The position numbers and the translations under genes were made by a program. Below, one piece after another: positions 8,326 through 16,832 of a stretch of 64,000 bases of DNA; position 1 is the stretch's first letter, and each line of letters begins with the position of its first letter. This DNA comes from Bacillota bacterium (GTDB lineage Bacteria; Bacillota; Clostridia; Peptostreptococcales; Acidaminobacteraceae), in contig JAOARG010000015.1 of NCBI GenBank assembly GCA_025210655.1, positions 1 through 64,000 of the forward strand, in the 5' to 3' direction. The notes under the pieces were generated by a model. It saw only the letters and a list, made by a program, of their open reading frames with translations. It made no database searches and was not told the origin of the DNA.

Positions 8326-8495
8326 CTATTCATCGATTTCTCTCATAAATATAGCAACCCCATTACCCCAAGAGCAAAACTTCCAACCCTGTTGACCAAG
8401 TTCATTTCACTCTTTTTCTAGAGAAGCGCATTTTTTTCGAAATCAAAACCTAATTTAGTCTTACTTACTAAAAACTTGTATTCGTATTTTTTCAT
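8326..8495 (-). pseudogene. DUF4177-like small protein, frameshifted
   Basis: Read on the minus strand from ATG 8495, after a clear AAGGAG site, the product starts M-K-K-Y-E-Y-K-F and continues to F-D-F-E-K-N-A, typical of the roughly 55-residue DUF4177 family. The frame then hits TAG. In another frame the expected C-terminal half follows: N-E-L-G-Q-Q-G-W-K-F-C-S-W, then V-A-I-F-M-R-E-I, ending at TAG (8326-8328). A frameshift plus one in-frame TGA separate the halves. The function of DUF4177 is unknown. Confidence 0.6.
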
Positions 8496-8703
8496 ATGTA
8501 AATCTCCTTAATAATAAATTGTATTTATAAATATATTATAGGACTTATATAAATATGTGTAAAATATGCATTTTTATCAGATATATGTTCATTCATATCA
8601 AGGACCATTGATTATATTATAAAGACAAGAAGAGTGCTTGTAGTAAGTGGAAGTTTAATAGTTAAATTTCTTATCCCTTAACTACTTATAAGGAGGTCAC
8701 ATA

Positions 8704-10149
8704 ATGGTGAACATTAATACTAACGGAATTGAAGAGGCTAAAAGAATATTTTCTATACAAAAGGAAGGGTATAATAAGTCCCATATTGTTTCATATGATA
8801 GTAGGATAGATAGAATAAATCGTATTGAGAATATGATTCGAGACAATAGGGATGAAATAGCTAAAGCTATAGAAGCAGATTTTGGTACTAGAAACTCTGA
8901 TTATGTATTTATAGCGGATATTTATCCGGTGCTATCCCATGCTAAACATGTAAAAAAGCATTTAAGAAAATGGATGAAGAGGGAAAAAACATCTACTATA
9001 TTAGAGGGCTTTATTGGACAAAAGACTTATATTATTAATGAACCTATGGGTGTAGTTGGTGTAATGTCTCCATTTAATGCTCCAGTAAGTCTGGCTTTTG
9101 ATCCTGCAATCGAAGCTTTAGCAGCGGGTAATAGGGTAATGATAAAGTTTTCTGAATCTACTCCAAACACGGCTAGTTTGATGAAAGGATTAGTATCAAA
9201 GTATTTTAAGGAAGAAGAGTTAGCTGTTGTTACAGGTGATTTAGAAGTTTCTAAGGTGTTTTCAGCCCTTCCTTGGGATAAGTTCTTTTTTACTGGGGGT
9301 TCAGAGGTTGGCAAAAAAATACTTGAGGCTGCATCAAATAATCTTACTCCTGTAATTTTAGAACTAGGAGGTAAATCTCCATGTGTAGTTTTAGAAGATG
9401 CTGATCTAGATCTTGCGGCAGAAAAAATAGCTAAAGTAAGGTTGATGAATTCAGGGCAAGTGTGTATCTCTGGGGATTATGTACTTATTCCGGATAATAA
9501 ATTAGAAAAATTCCTTAAAAAAGTAGTTGAAAGTGCAGAGTCAGTTTATCCTAAAGTACTTGATAATCCTGACTATGTATCTATAATTAATGACAGGGAA
9601 TATGAAAGAATAATTTCTTATATTGATGAAGCGAAGGCATCTGGATGCAAGTTAATTCAAGTGAATCCTGGAAATGAAGAACTCCCGAATAAAGAAAAAA
9701 GAAAAATACCTTTAACTATTGCCATTAATCCAGATAAAAATCTTAAGCTTGCCCAAAATGAAATATTCGGGCCTATATTAACTATTTTTACCTATGATAA
9801 GTTAGATGATGCAATTGCGAGTATTAATGAGAGAGAGAAAGCACTTGCTTTATATATATTTGGTAAAAATAATAGTGATATTAATAAAGTAGTAAATCAG
9901 ACATCCAGTGGTGGAGTGACAATAAATGATATGCTCCTTCATGCTGGTTCCAATACAATGGGATTTGGTGGTGTTGGTTATAGTGGTATGGGAAGATACA
10001 AGGGTGGATTTATTGGATATCAAGCATTTACAAACCCAAAGGCAGTATACCAACAAGGTATTCTAAGAAAATTCACAACATCTTTTTTACCTCCTAGTAA
10101 AAATCAGCGTATGACAAAAATGTTAAAAGCTCAAGTTGGAATTAAGTAA
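8704..10149 (+). CDS. Aldehyde dehydrogenase (class-3/coniferyl-aldehyde type)
   Basis: A 481-residue NAD(P)-dependent aldehyde dehydrogenase that oxidises an aldehyde to the acid in the cytoplasm. The general base E220 lies in L-E-L-G-G-K-S-P and the nucleophile C254 in S-G-Q-V-C-I-S. The N-terminal half carries P-x-N-A-P and the cofactor loop F-T-G-G-S-E-V-G. Length and the basic, hydrophobic C-terminal tail fit the class-3 (fatty or aromatic aldehyde) group; the natural substrate is unknown. AGGAGG precedes ATG 8704. An AraC regulator follows 57 bp later in the same direction and probably controls or is co-transcribed with it. Confidence 0.93.
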   Translation: MVNINTNGIEEAKRIFSIQKEGYNKSHIVSYDSRIDRINRIENMIRDNRDEIAKAIEADFGTRNSDYVFIADIYPVLSHAKHVKKHLRKWMKREKTSTILEGFIGQKTYIINEPMGVVGVMSPFNAPVSLAFDPAIEALAAGNRVMIKFSESTPNTASLMKGLVSKYFKEEELAVVTGDLEVSKVFSALPWDKFFFTGGSEVGKKILEAASNNLTPVILELGGKSPCVVLEDADLDLAAEKIAKVRLMNSGQVCISGDYVLIPDNKLEKFLKKVVESAESVYPKVLDNPDYVSIINDREYERIISYIDEAKASGCKLIQVNPGNEELPNKEKRKIPLTIAINPDKNLKLAQNEIFGPILTIFTYDKLDDAIASINEREKALALYIFGKNNSDINKVVNQTSSGGVTINDMLLHAGSNTMGFGGVGYSGMGRYKGGFIGYQAFTNPKAVYQQGILRKFTTSFLPPSKNQRMTKMLKAQVGIK

Positions 10150-10206
10150 AGTATTTCACGATTTTAGGGGTATATGATAGATATAGACTAATTTGTGGAG
10201 GTATCT

Positions 10207-11127
10207 ATGAAGGATATTTTTGAAGTAAAAACAATAAATCAGATACATCAAATGTTAGGGGATAAAAAGCCGGACCATCCACTTATTACAGTTGTTGATG
10301 TAGAAAAAATAGCAGTGTTTGATAGACCGGGAAATATAAAATATAAAACAGGATTTTATACTATAGCCCTAAAAACAGGTGGGGAGTGTGAGATTAAGTA
10401 TGGAAGAAAAAGCTATGATTTCAATGAAGGGAGTTTGGTTTTTTCTAAGCCTAGTCAAGTATCAGAAGTAGTATCAAGTGGAAGTGGTAAAAAACCTAAG
10501 GGCTGGATACTGTGTTTTCATCCTGATTTAATAAGAGGAACAAGTCTAGCTAATAAAATTCATGACTACACTTATTTCGAGTATAACAACAATGAGGCCC
10601 TTCATTTGTCTCAAAAAGAAAAAGATACTATAAGTTCAATTGTTTCAATAATTGAAACAGAGTTTTCTATGAATCTGGATAACTATTCCAACAAATTAAT
10701 TCTATCGAATTTAGAAACTTTATTGAACTATTGTGAAAGGTATTATGGGCGACAATTTATAACAAGAAGGAACGTTAATCAAGAGGGAATAAGTAAATTT
10801 GAATTACTATTGAAAAAGAGAATGGAAGAGGAGTCTTTGGAAAAACTAGGAATACCGACTGTTAAAGAATTTGCAGAGGATATGGGTTATTCTCAAAACT
10901 ATCTTAGTGATATGTTGATGAAAGAAACAGGTATGAGACCACTTGACTATATTCATGAAGCAATAATAGAAAAAGCTAAAAATTTATTATTAGGCTCTGA
11001 TAGTAATATAGCAGATATTGCATATATATTAGGATATGATTACCCAGAACATTTTTCAAAATTTTTTAAGAAGAAGACAGGGATGTCACCACTAAAATTT
11101 AGGAATGAACAGTCTAGGACTTGTTAG
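10207..11127 (+). CDS. AraC family transcriptional regulator
   Basis: 306 residues. An N-terminal cupin-like sensing region (about 25-150) is followed by two helix-turn-helix motifs (about 215-300): F-A-E-D-M-G-Y-S-Q-N-Y-L-S-D, then I-A-D-I-A-Y-I-L-G-Y-D-Y-P-E-H-F-S-K-F-F, ending in G-M-S-P-L-K-F-R. ATG 10207 is preferred because GTGGAGG (10195-10201) is its ribosome site. Placed right after the aldehyde dehydrogenase, it is likely that gene's regulator; no operator is recognised. Confidence 0.92.
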   Translation: MKDIFEVKTINQIHQMLGDKKPDHPLITVVDVEKIAVFDRPGNIKYKTGFYTIALKTGGECEIKYGRKSYDFNEGSLVFSKPSQVSEVVSSGSGKKPKGWILCFHPDLIRGTSLANKIHDYTYFEYNNNEALHLSQKEKDTISSIVSIIETEFSMNLDNYSNKLILSNLETLLNYCERYYGRQFITRRNVNQEGISKFELLLKKRMEEESLEKLGIPTVKEFAEDMGYSQNYLSDMLMKETGMRPLDYIHEAIIEKAKNLLLGSDSNIADIAYILGYDYPEHFSKFFKKKTGMSPLKFRNEQSRTC

Positions 11128-11253
11128 AAAAGTCTAGGTACTTCATCGATCAAATCTAGGGAATAAATGAACTGCATTTATCATCTAGGGATAGACGTTT
11201 CATAGACAAGCATGGAAATTTTGTTTTCGTAAAAATTAAATTCAAAGAGTAGT

Positions 11254-11297
11254 AAGGTCTTTTAGAGAGTTAAATCCTAAAAGGCCTTATTTTTTTA
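11254..11297 (+). terminator. Rho-independent terminator after the AraC gene
   Basis: A 12-bp stem (11254-11265 with 11277-11288, one G-T pair) followed by a long T run. Confidence 0.85.
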
Positions 11298-11357
11298 CTA
11301 AGATTTTTGACCCTAGTTTAAATCGGGGTCTCACCATAGAGATATGACTATTATTGA

Positions 11358-11924
11358 GGCCTGATTTCACCCTGGGGTCCTTGTTTATTTAGTGTGTTTG
11401 GAAGTTTTACATACTCAGGTAAGCTTGTTGAAGAATTTACAGGCTTTAATATATTGATAGTAGGTCTTATATTAGCTTTATTTGGAGTAGGTACAGTTTT
11501 AGGAGGACGAATTGCTCCAAAACTTAGAAGTAAATTGAAAAATGCTTTTCTTGTTTTCGCAGGTATTTTAGGTTTTCTTTCTCTATTTGAGATATCAGAT
11601 CCCCACAGTATACTAACTTTATCTTTAGGATTTTTAGGATTTGGAATAGCATTTATATTCCTACAATCCACTTTAGTAGCTACTGTACAAGAGAAACTAC
11701 CTCATATGCGTGGTACAGCAATGTCAATGGCATCATTTAATATGTTTGTAGGTGGTGCTGTAGGAACATCTGTAAATGGTATAATAATGAAATCTTATGG
11801 GAGTTCTAGAATATTCTACAATACCTCCTTTGTTATTTTGATAGTTGGTATTGTAGCAGCATCACTTATAGCTAGCTTTGAAATGAGAAAAAAAGCAAGG
11901 TTGGGAAAAGAAATTTTAGAATAA
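11358..11924 (+). pseudogene. MFS transporter, C-terminal fragment
   Basis: An open frame from 11358 encodes the last five membrane helices of a drug-type MFS permease. The helices include N-I-L-I-V-G-L-I-L-A-L-F-G-V-G-T and S-L-G-F-L-G-F-G-I-A-F-I-F. About the first 200 residues are missing, there is no ribosome site, and the only possible start is GTG 11394. Recognisable similarity begins near 11385. The lost 5' end lies at a junction with unrelated sequence containing GGCCTGATTT, a string also found at 8281. Confidence 0.8.
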
Positions 11925-12025
11925 TTGTGATTTCATATATTTTAGTAGGACTAATTTCTCAAAAGGAAATTAATAAATTATATATTAACGCAGAAACATT
12001 ATTATTTATTTAAGGAGGACAAATA

Positions 12026-12265
12026 ATGTCAAAGAATTGGTATCCAGTAATTAGTCAAGAAGAATGTACAGAGTGTGGGTCTTGTGTAGAAAAGTGTAGC
12101 CATGGAGTTTATGAAGTAGGAGTGAAGAAACCTATTATAGTAAATCCAGACGAATGTGTTGATGGATGTAGAGGCTGTCAAAATATATGCCCATCAGGCG
12201 CTATTTCATATTTTGGTGATACAGGACAAGAAGTATCTGCATGTGGATGTTGTTCATGTAGTTAG
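12026..12265 (+). CDS. Small ferredoxin, two 4Fe-4S clusters
   Basis: A 79-residue electron carrier. The first motif is C-T-E-C-G-S-C-V-E-K-C and the second C-V-D-G-C-R-G-C-Q-N-I-C-P, the latter with one extra residue between its first two Cys. The tail C-G-C-C-S-C adds four more cysteines. AGGAGG stands 9 bp before ATG. It lies downstream of the MFS remnant and upstream of an HxlR gene. Its redox partner is not apparent, although the reductases further downstream are possible clients. Confidence 0.88.
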   Translation: MSKNWYPVISQEECTECGSCVEKCSHGVYEVGVKKPIIVNPDECVDGCRGCQNICPSGAISYFGDTGQEVSACGCCSCS

Positions 12266-12546
12266 GCTATTCATAGCTATATCTGTGTTGAGTATAAAAT
12301 AATGTTAAGATGTATTTAAAATTTATAAGTTAGAAAGTTATATTAGATTATATGAAAAATAAAAATTTGACACAGTTAAATTTCTATTTTAAAATACTCA
12401 ATAAGTAACAGGTCACTAAAAAAGTCAAATTTGAAGTTCTTACACCTAATATGTATCTTCTTTTCAACTATTGAACCCAGCGTATTGTAGACAAGAATCA
12501 ATTGAGTTTCTTTTTGTAGTGGCTTCATAAGTAGATGGAGGTTTTT

Positions 12547-12885
12547 ATGAAAATAAGAAAAGAAATCACATGTCCCTTGGAGGTGACTCACGATATAATT
12601 AAAGGTAAGTGGAAAACTGTTATTCTATACCAACTTAAGTACTACGGTAGATCATCTTTGTCACAATTAGAGAAGGGAATAAATGGAATAAGTCAAAAAA
12701 TGCTACTTCAACAATTAAAGGAATTAATTGATTTTGGATTAGTTGAAAAAGAAACTTTTGCAGGATATCCTTTAAGAGTTGAATATTTTATTTCCGAAGG
12801 TAGAGGAAGAAAACTCCTTGAAGCTTTGGAAATAATGCAAGAAGTAGGTCAAGAGTATCTGGACGATGAAGAAGACAAAGAGTAG
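12547..12885 (+). CDS. HxlR family winged-helix regulator
   Basis: 112 residues. The fold is recognised from C-P-L-E-V-T near the start, then I-K-G-K-W-K-T-V-I-L-Y-Q-L, then G-I-S-Q-K-M-L-L-Q-Q-L-K-E-L and the wing V-E-Y-F-I-S-E-G-R-G. HxlR proteins sense aldehydes, disulfide or thiol stress or small molecules, several through the N-terminal Cys, which is present here. ATG 12547 is chosen because GGAGG lies inside the upstream in-frame extension from 12535. Followed by its own terminator. Confidence 0.93.
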   Translation: MKIRKEITCPLEVTHDIIKGKWKTVILYQLKYYGRSSLSQLEKGINGISQKMLLQQLKELIDFGLVEKETFAGYPLRVEYFISEGRGRKLLEALEIMQEVGQEYLDDEEDKE

Positions 12886-12896
12886 GAATATATAGG

Positions 12897-12945
12897 CAAT
12901 CTGTATATAATGAATTAAGTATGCAGATTGTTTTCTTTGTTTTTG
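12897..12945 (+). terminator. Terminator after the HxlR gene
   Basis: CAATCTG (12897-12903) pairs with CAGATTG (12924-12930) around an AT loop, followed by TTTTCTTTGTTTTT. Confidence 0.65.
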
Positions 12946-12952
12946 ATATATC

Positions 12953-12981
12953 TTGACTTTAATCGAATGCTTGTTTAATAT
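12953..12981 (+). promoter_or_regulatory. Promoter of TetR gene 1 with embedded operator
   Basis: TTGACT (12953-12958), a 17-bp spacer and TAATAT (12976-12981). The operator TAATCGAATGCTTGTTTA (12960-12977) fills the spacer. It belongs to a four-member set in this window with consensus TAAWCGAWYRNTYGWTTA, so TetR autoregulation is likely. Confidence 0.75.
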
Positions 12982-13000
12982 AAGTTTAGGAGGTAGTATT

Positions 13001-13570
13001 TTGAGAAGAAAAGATGAACAAAAATCACAAAATATAAAAAATTCAGTAATAAAATTAACAAAAGATTATGGTTTTCAAGGAATATCAATGTCAAAAATTG
13101 CAAAAGACTGCGGTGTTTCTTCATCAACTATATATACTTATTATGAAAATAAAAGTGAAATGATCCATAGTATATATCATGAACTAAGGGAGAAAAGACA
13201 TAATAATATTTATAATTCTATAAATGAAAACATGAATGCTGAAGAGACTCTTAGGGCTATTTTTATAGATTTTTACAATTACCTTATAGAGAATGAGGAT
13301 GAGTATTACTATATTAGGCAGTTTGCAAGTTGTCAGTGTTTGCATGAAGAGATGCGGGGAAAATTATATAATACAACCATTGATGATATATTAAGTAGGT
13401 TTGTGAAAACTGGAGAGATAGTGGATGTAGATACAACAATAATCCACGCTATGCTTGCTCCTCCAATAGAAAGAATAGCTGAAAATTACTTTGTAGATAA
13501 GAAAAAGCTATCAGATGAAGAAATACACAAAACTTTCGATTTAATATGGAAAGGGATAAGAAATGATTAG
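13001..13570 (+). CDS. TetR family regulator 1
   Basis: 189 residues from a TTG start with AGGAGG 7 bp upstream. The N-terminal helix-turn-helix is F-Q-G-I-S-M-S-K-I-A-K-D-C-G-V-S, then T-I-Y-T-Y-Y-E-N-K-S-E-M-I-H. It is a clear paralogue of the TetR at 17814: the region from G-F-Q-G-I-S-M to I-R/L-R-E-K-R is nearly identical. The ligand-binding part (about 60-189) holds a C-Q-C at about residues 108-110. Its own promoter carries the operator at 12960. Likely a repressor of the nearby pump and reductase genes, sensing a xenobiotic or reactive compound; the ligand is not predictable. Confidence 0.92.
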   Translation: MRRKDEQKSQNIKNSVIKLTKDYGFQGISMSKIAKDCGVSSSTIYTYYENKSEMIHSIYHELREKRHNNIYNSINENMNAEETLRAIFIDFYNYLIENEDEYYYIRQFASCQCLHEEMRGKLYNTTIDDILSRFVKTGEIVDVDTTIIHAMLAPPIERIAENYFVDKKKLSDEEIHKTFDLIWKGIRND

Positions 13571-13603
13571 AAACTGGGCCTCATGTGGGCTCAGTTTTTT
13601 CTT
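13571..13603 (+). terminator. Terminator after TetR gene 1
   Basis: A roughly 9-10-bp stem around a 4-6-base loop directly after the stop codon, followed by TTTTTT. Confidence 0.75.
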
Positions 13604-13640
13604 ATGTATAATAAAGATTACTTGTGTGGTGATAATACGA

Positions 13641-13669
13641 TTGATTATAAACGATTGTTCGATTATAAT
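13641..13669 (+). promoter_or_regulatory. Promoter with TetR operator, upstream of the TetR remnant and MATE gene
   Basis: TTGATT (13641-13646), a 17-bp spacer and a perfect TATAAT (13664-13669). The operator TAAACGATTGTTCGATTA (13648-13665) again occupies the spacer. It should drive the short TetR remnant and, by read-through, the MATE gene. Confidence 0.7.
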
Positions 13670-13692
13670 GTATTGTGGAAGGGGGCATTATA

Positions 13693-13743
13693 TTGAGAAA
13701 GGTAAATAACTTAAGAGTTGGTATAATAAAAAAAATAGTTTGA
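13693..13743 (+). pseudogene. Stump of a third TetR gene
   Basis: After a GGAAGGGGG site, TTG 13693 opens a 16-codon frame, L-R-K-V-N-N-L-R-V-G-I-I-K-K-I-V, then TGA. This matches the first residues of the two TetR paralogues (R-R-K/R-K-K at the start, I-K-K-T-V at the same spacing). With promoter, operator, ribosome site and start all in place, it looks like the 5' end of a deleted third paralogue. Alternatively it is a short leader peptide for the MATE gene. Confidence 0.5.
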
Positions 13744-13754
13744 TAAATCTCTTG

Positions 13755-13795
13755 TTGTAATTAAGTGTAAATATTCTAAGGACATTTAATTACAA
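13755..13795 (+). repeat. 10-bp inverted repeat before the MATE gene
   Basis: TTGTAATTAA (13755-13764) and TTAATTACAA (13786-13795) form a perfect inverted repeat with a 21-base spacer. It could be an attenuator or an operator for the MATE gene 45 bp downstream. Confidence 0.4.
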
Positions 13796-13839
13796 ATATT
13801 TTACTAAAAAATTAACCATGAAAGAAAGGTTGGAATATT

Positions 13840-15219
13840 ATGAAGTTACAACATGAGATTATCGGAGAAAACAAATTGGCTGTAATGCCGATAAAAAAGC
13901 TTATTTTAAATATATCAATACCTATAATGATATCGATGCTATTACAAGGTCTTTATAATATTATTGATAGTTTGTTTATAGCACGTATTCCTTTAAGTGG
14001 TGAGCAGGCAATAAATGCACTCACTCTTGCATTTCCAATACAGATGTTTATTGTATCTGTATGTGTTGGTACTGGAGTGGGGCTTAATGCTATATTGGCA
14101 AAAACTCTTGGTCAAAAGAATCATATGAAGGCGAATAATGTTGCCTGTAACGGAATTATCATAGGAGTCATTACCTATGTTTTTTTTCTTTTGTTTGGAG
14201 TATTTGCAATTAAAATGTATTTCAATACTCAAACTAACAATCCCTTAATTAGCTCCATGGGAATAAAGTATTTGACTATTATTTCAGTATTTTCATTTGG
14301 TCAAATTGGCCAGCTGATTTTTGAGAGGATGCTTCAAGCTACTGGAAAGAGTTTTTATACAATGATTACTCAGGGCACCGGGGCCATAATCAATGTAATT
14401 TTAGATCCTATATTAATATTTGGATATTTTAAATGTCCAGCACTAGGAGTTGCTGGAGCTGCATATGCTACTGTAATAGGCCAAATATGTGCCTGCGGAT
14501 TAGCTATTTTCTTTAACTTGAAGTTTAATAAAGAGATTGCTATTAATTTTAAAGCCTTTAAAACTAATTTTAAAATCATTAAAGAAATATATAAGATTAG
14601 TTTGCCAGCGATTGTAATGTTGTCCTTAACCTCTATAATGACATATGGAATGAACATTATTCTAGGTATTATTTCTGAAACAGCAGTATCGGCCTATGGA
14701 TTATATTTTAGAATACAGAGCTTTATTTTTATGCCAGTACTTGGATTAAGTGATGGAGTTGCCCCAATAACAGCTTATAATTATGGAGCTCAAAATAAAA
14801 AGCGGATATTAAGTACAATAAAGTTTTCATTGATTTTTTCTACAATCATTATGATTATTGGTTTTATCGTTTTTCAAATTTTTACGAGTCAAATTATTAG
14901 TATTTTTAATGTTTCGGGTGAACTTGAAAAGATAAGTATAATCGCTATGAAGATAATATCCGTAAGTTTTGTTTTTGTAGGAGTAAATTTTATTATGCAA
15001 AGCGTTTTTCAAGCAATTGGAAAGGGCGGACATAGTCTAAGCATATCTCTCCTTAGGGTGATTTCTATTTTAGGAGTTGCAAGTTACTTAATTAAGTTAC
15101 ATGAATCAGTAAAGTATATATGGTGGGCGATACCGGCAGCAGAACTAGTTACTATTGCAGGTACTATATATTTATATAGAATAAACTATATTGAGAAGAT
15201 TGATGGAATAATGAATTGA
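13840..15219 (+). CDS. MATE family multidrug/Na+ antiporter
   Basis: A full-length 459-residue MATE protein with about 12 membrane helices in two homologous halves. The N-terminal signature is I-S-M-L-L-Q-G-L-Y-N-I-I-D-S-L-F-I-A-R, and G-T-G-V-G-L-N-A-I-L-A-K-T-L-G-Q follows. MATE proteins export organic cations and drugs using Na+ or H+ gradients. It begins with ATG after GAAAGG. The promoter with TetR operator lies about 170 bp upstream, past the TetR stump, and suggests derepression by the same ligand as the rest of the island. It ends against a bidirectional terminator shared with the opposing operon. Confidence 0.93.
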   Translation: MKLQHEIIGENKLAVMPIKKLILNISIPIMISMLLQGLYNIIDSLFIARIPLSGEQAINALTLAFPIQMFIVSVCVGTGVGLNAILAKTLGQKNHMKANNVACNGIIIGVITYVFFLLFGVFAIKMYFNTQTNNPLISSMGIKYLTIISVFSFGQIGQLIFERMLQATGKSFYTMITQGTGAIINVILDPILIFGYFKCPALGVAGAAYATVIGQICACGLAIFFNLKFNKEIAINFKAFKTNFKIIKEIYKISLPAIVMLSLTSIMTYGMNIILGIISETAVSAYGLYFRIQSFIFMPVLGLSDGVAPITAYNYGAQNKKRILSTIKFSLIFSTIIMIIGFIVFQIFTSQIISIFNVSGELEKISIIAMKIISVSFVFVGVNFIMQSVFQAIGKGGHSLSISLLRVISILGVASYLIKLHESVKYIWWAIPAAELVTIAGTIYLYRINYIEKIDGIMN

Positions 15220-15220
15220 G

Positions 15221-15250
15221 AAGGGGCAGTCTATTAACGACTGCCCCCTT
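15221..15250. terminator. Bidirectional terminator GGGGCAGTC type, copy 1
   Basis: An 11-bp stem with core GGGGCAGTC/GACTGCCCC, serving the convergent MATE and minus-strand genes. Close relatives of the same hairpin stand at 22591 and 43924, both also at convergent junctions. Confidence 0.85.
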
Positions 15251-15251
15251 T

Positions 15252-15830
15252 CTATTCTTCTGATCTCCAGTTTTCTGAAAATGCTAATGCTCCAGTACTG
15301 AAGGCTTTACCGTCAAGTTCCATAGGCCATATTGAGCCACTTGCAGCTTTTCCGTTCAGAGTTAACTGCGCACTGGAAGCTGGTATCATTACTGCACTTA
15401 CTCCATAAGGTCTCCCAGGTTCACTAATTTTTTCATCTTGAACAAGTAGTGGATCACTCATTGTTTTCCAGTTCATGATGATTTCATCAAGTTCACTTTG
15501 GATTACTTGTGTCCATGAATTTTTTACATCTCCGTGTCTTGAAAATGCTGCATCAATAATAGGTATTGAATCATCAGATGTTTCAGGATTAAGCATTCCC
15601 TGAACTGTTGATTGCATCCACCTTGTCATGTCGGCATTGTCAGTATATATTCTCCACTTATTGTTGGTAAGTTCGCTCTTTATAAAAAGAGCATGACCAG
15701 ATCCTTTTTCTGAGTAAGTTATTGTCCAGATACTCGCCTCTGTGGTCATCGGACTCCCTTGCTTTTCTGATAACCATATAAATGGATTTTCACCATTTAC
15801 TATTACTTTTCCTTTTTTTACACTTGGCAT
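15252..15830 (-). CDS. Conserved-looking protein of unknown function
   Basis: 192 residues, no signal peptide or membrane helix. I do not recognise the family. It is rich in W and S and is probably a beta-rich cytoplasmic protein (W-T-I-T-Y-S-E-K-G-S-G-H-A-L-F-I-K; F-S-R-H-G-D-V-K-N-S-W). The start has AGGAGG upstream. It is the last gene of a minus-strand run: MBL protein (17639-16833), MBL lipoprotein (16768-15857), then this, 26 bp later. Its role is therefore probably linked to the metallo-hydrolases. Confidence 0.8.
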   Translation of the reverse strand: MPSVKKGKVIVNGENPFIWLSEKQGSPMTTEASIWTITYSEKGSGHALFIKSELTNNKWRIYTDNADMTRWMQSTVQGMLNPETSDDSIPIIDAAFSRHGDVKNSWTQVIQSELDEIIMNWKTMSDPLLVQDEKISEPGRPYGVSAVMIPASSAQLTLNGKAASGSIWPMELDGKAFSTGALAFSENWRSEE

Positions 15831-15856
15831 AATCGAACCTCCTATTATCTACTATA

Positions 15857-16768
15857 CTAGAATTTAATTGTTTCACCATCTTCAGGAATGATTAATCTAT
15901 CTTCAGATATTCCCGCTTCATTTGCTTTTTCTCTTAGACCTTCCCTTGTAACAGGACAATGGTCAAGGGATTCCATATGAATTGCGATAATTTTAGCTTG
16001 AGGTGCTATATTTGCTATTTCAATTGCGTCTTCAGCATCCATAACAAGTTTGGAAACATTTCCTTGATTATCGATAGGCAGTTGAGCTCCACCAGTATGA
16101 GCTATGATTATATCAGGAGAGAGTTTTTTTATGACTTCTTTTATTTCATCAGTTAATAGTACATCTCCTGTCCATAGAACTGTTGGATATCCATCTGCTT
16201 CAAAAACATATCCAGAACTTTCACCTACTATTGGTAATAAAGCATCTACATCAGCATGAACTCCTTCGAAACGAGTTACTTTAATTCCATCAATTACTAT
16301 GCTATCTTCGATTGCTGTTACGTCATTAAATCCTACACGTCTAATTCCAGCGGCATCAAATGGTTGAATATATATTGGCATATCTTTAGAAATATTTTCA
16401 ATAGCAGCAGAATCGAAATGATCAGAAGGTCCTGCTGGTACATCTTCAGCTGGTATGTGGGTATGGGTTACAAAGATTGTTTCAACATCTGCTAAGATTT
16501 CCTCAACAGAAACAGGTAGATCAGCAGTTGGATTTGAAAGCTCAGCATTATTCAAAAATCCAGGCAGAGACTCTTTTTCTGAAAGCATCGGATCAGTCAG
16601 AAATGTTTTGCCTGCGTAGCTTATTTTCATAGTTGCATTTCTAATAAATTGGATTTCAGTAGCAGTATCCTTTTTAGAATCTACACTGACAACTTTTTCT
16701 TCCTGTGTTGAACAAGCTGCTAAAAGCAGTGATAATAGTAAAGCTGTTACGATTAATATTTTTTTCAT
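15857..16768 (-). CDS. MBL-fold metallo-hydrolase, lipoprotein form
   Basis: 303 residues with a lipoprotein signal (L-L-L-A-A-C, lipidated Cys at 19), so it works outside the membrane. The mature part is a UlaG-like metallo-beta-lactamase fold: T-D-P-M-L near residue 60, T-H-T-H, then an 11-residue insert before D-H-F-D where the family normally has H-x-H-x-D-H, then W-T-G-D, A-H-T-G-G-A and A-I-H-M-E-S-L-D-H-C. It is the paralogue of the next gene, which lacks the signal. It probably hydrolyses an ester, amide or lactone; the substrate is unknown. Confidence 0.88.
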   Translation of the reverse strand: MKKILIVTALLLSLLLAACSTQEEKVVSVDSKKDTATEIQFIRNATMKISYAGKTFLTDPMLSEKESLPGFLNNAELSNPTADLPVSVEEILADVETIFVTHTHIPAEDVPAGPSDHFDSAAIENISKDMPIYIQPFDAAGIRRVGFNDVTAIEDSIVIDGIKVTRFEGVHADVDALLPIVGESSGYVFEADGYPTVLWTGDVLLTDEIKEVIKKLSPDIIIAHTGGAQLPIDNQGNVSKLVMDAEDAIEIANIAPQAKIIAIHMESLDHCPVTREGLREKANEAGISEDRLIIPEDGETIKF

Positions 16769-16832
16769 AATATATTCTCCTATGTTTTAATTTTTTTGTA
16801 TTGACGATGTGTATCTGTTGTTAGGTATGCAC

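Noticed and set aside
8326-8495. Second selenoprotein, reading the in-frame TGA of the DUF4177 remnant as Sec
   Set aside because: A frameshift also separates the halves, no Cys is expected at this point in the family, and no hairpin like that at 19804 is evident.
13755-13795. Inverted repeat before the MATE gene as a Rho-independent terminator
   Set aside because: Very AT-rich stem with a 21-base spacer and no clear T run; an operator or no function is as likely.
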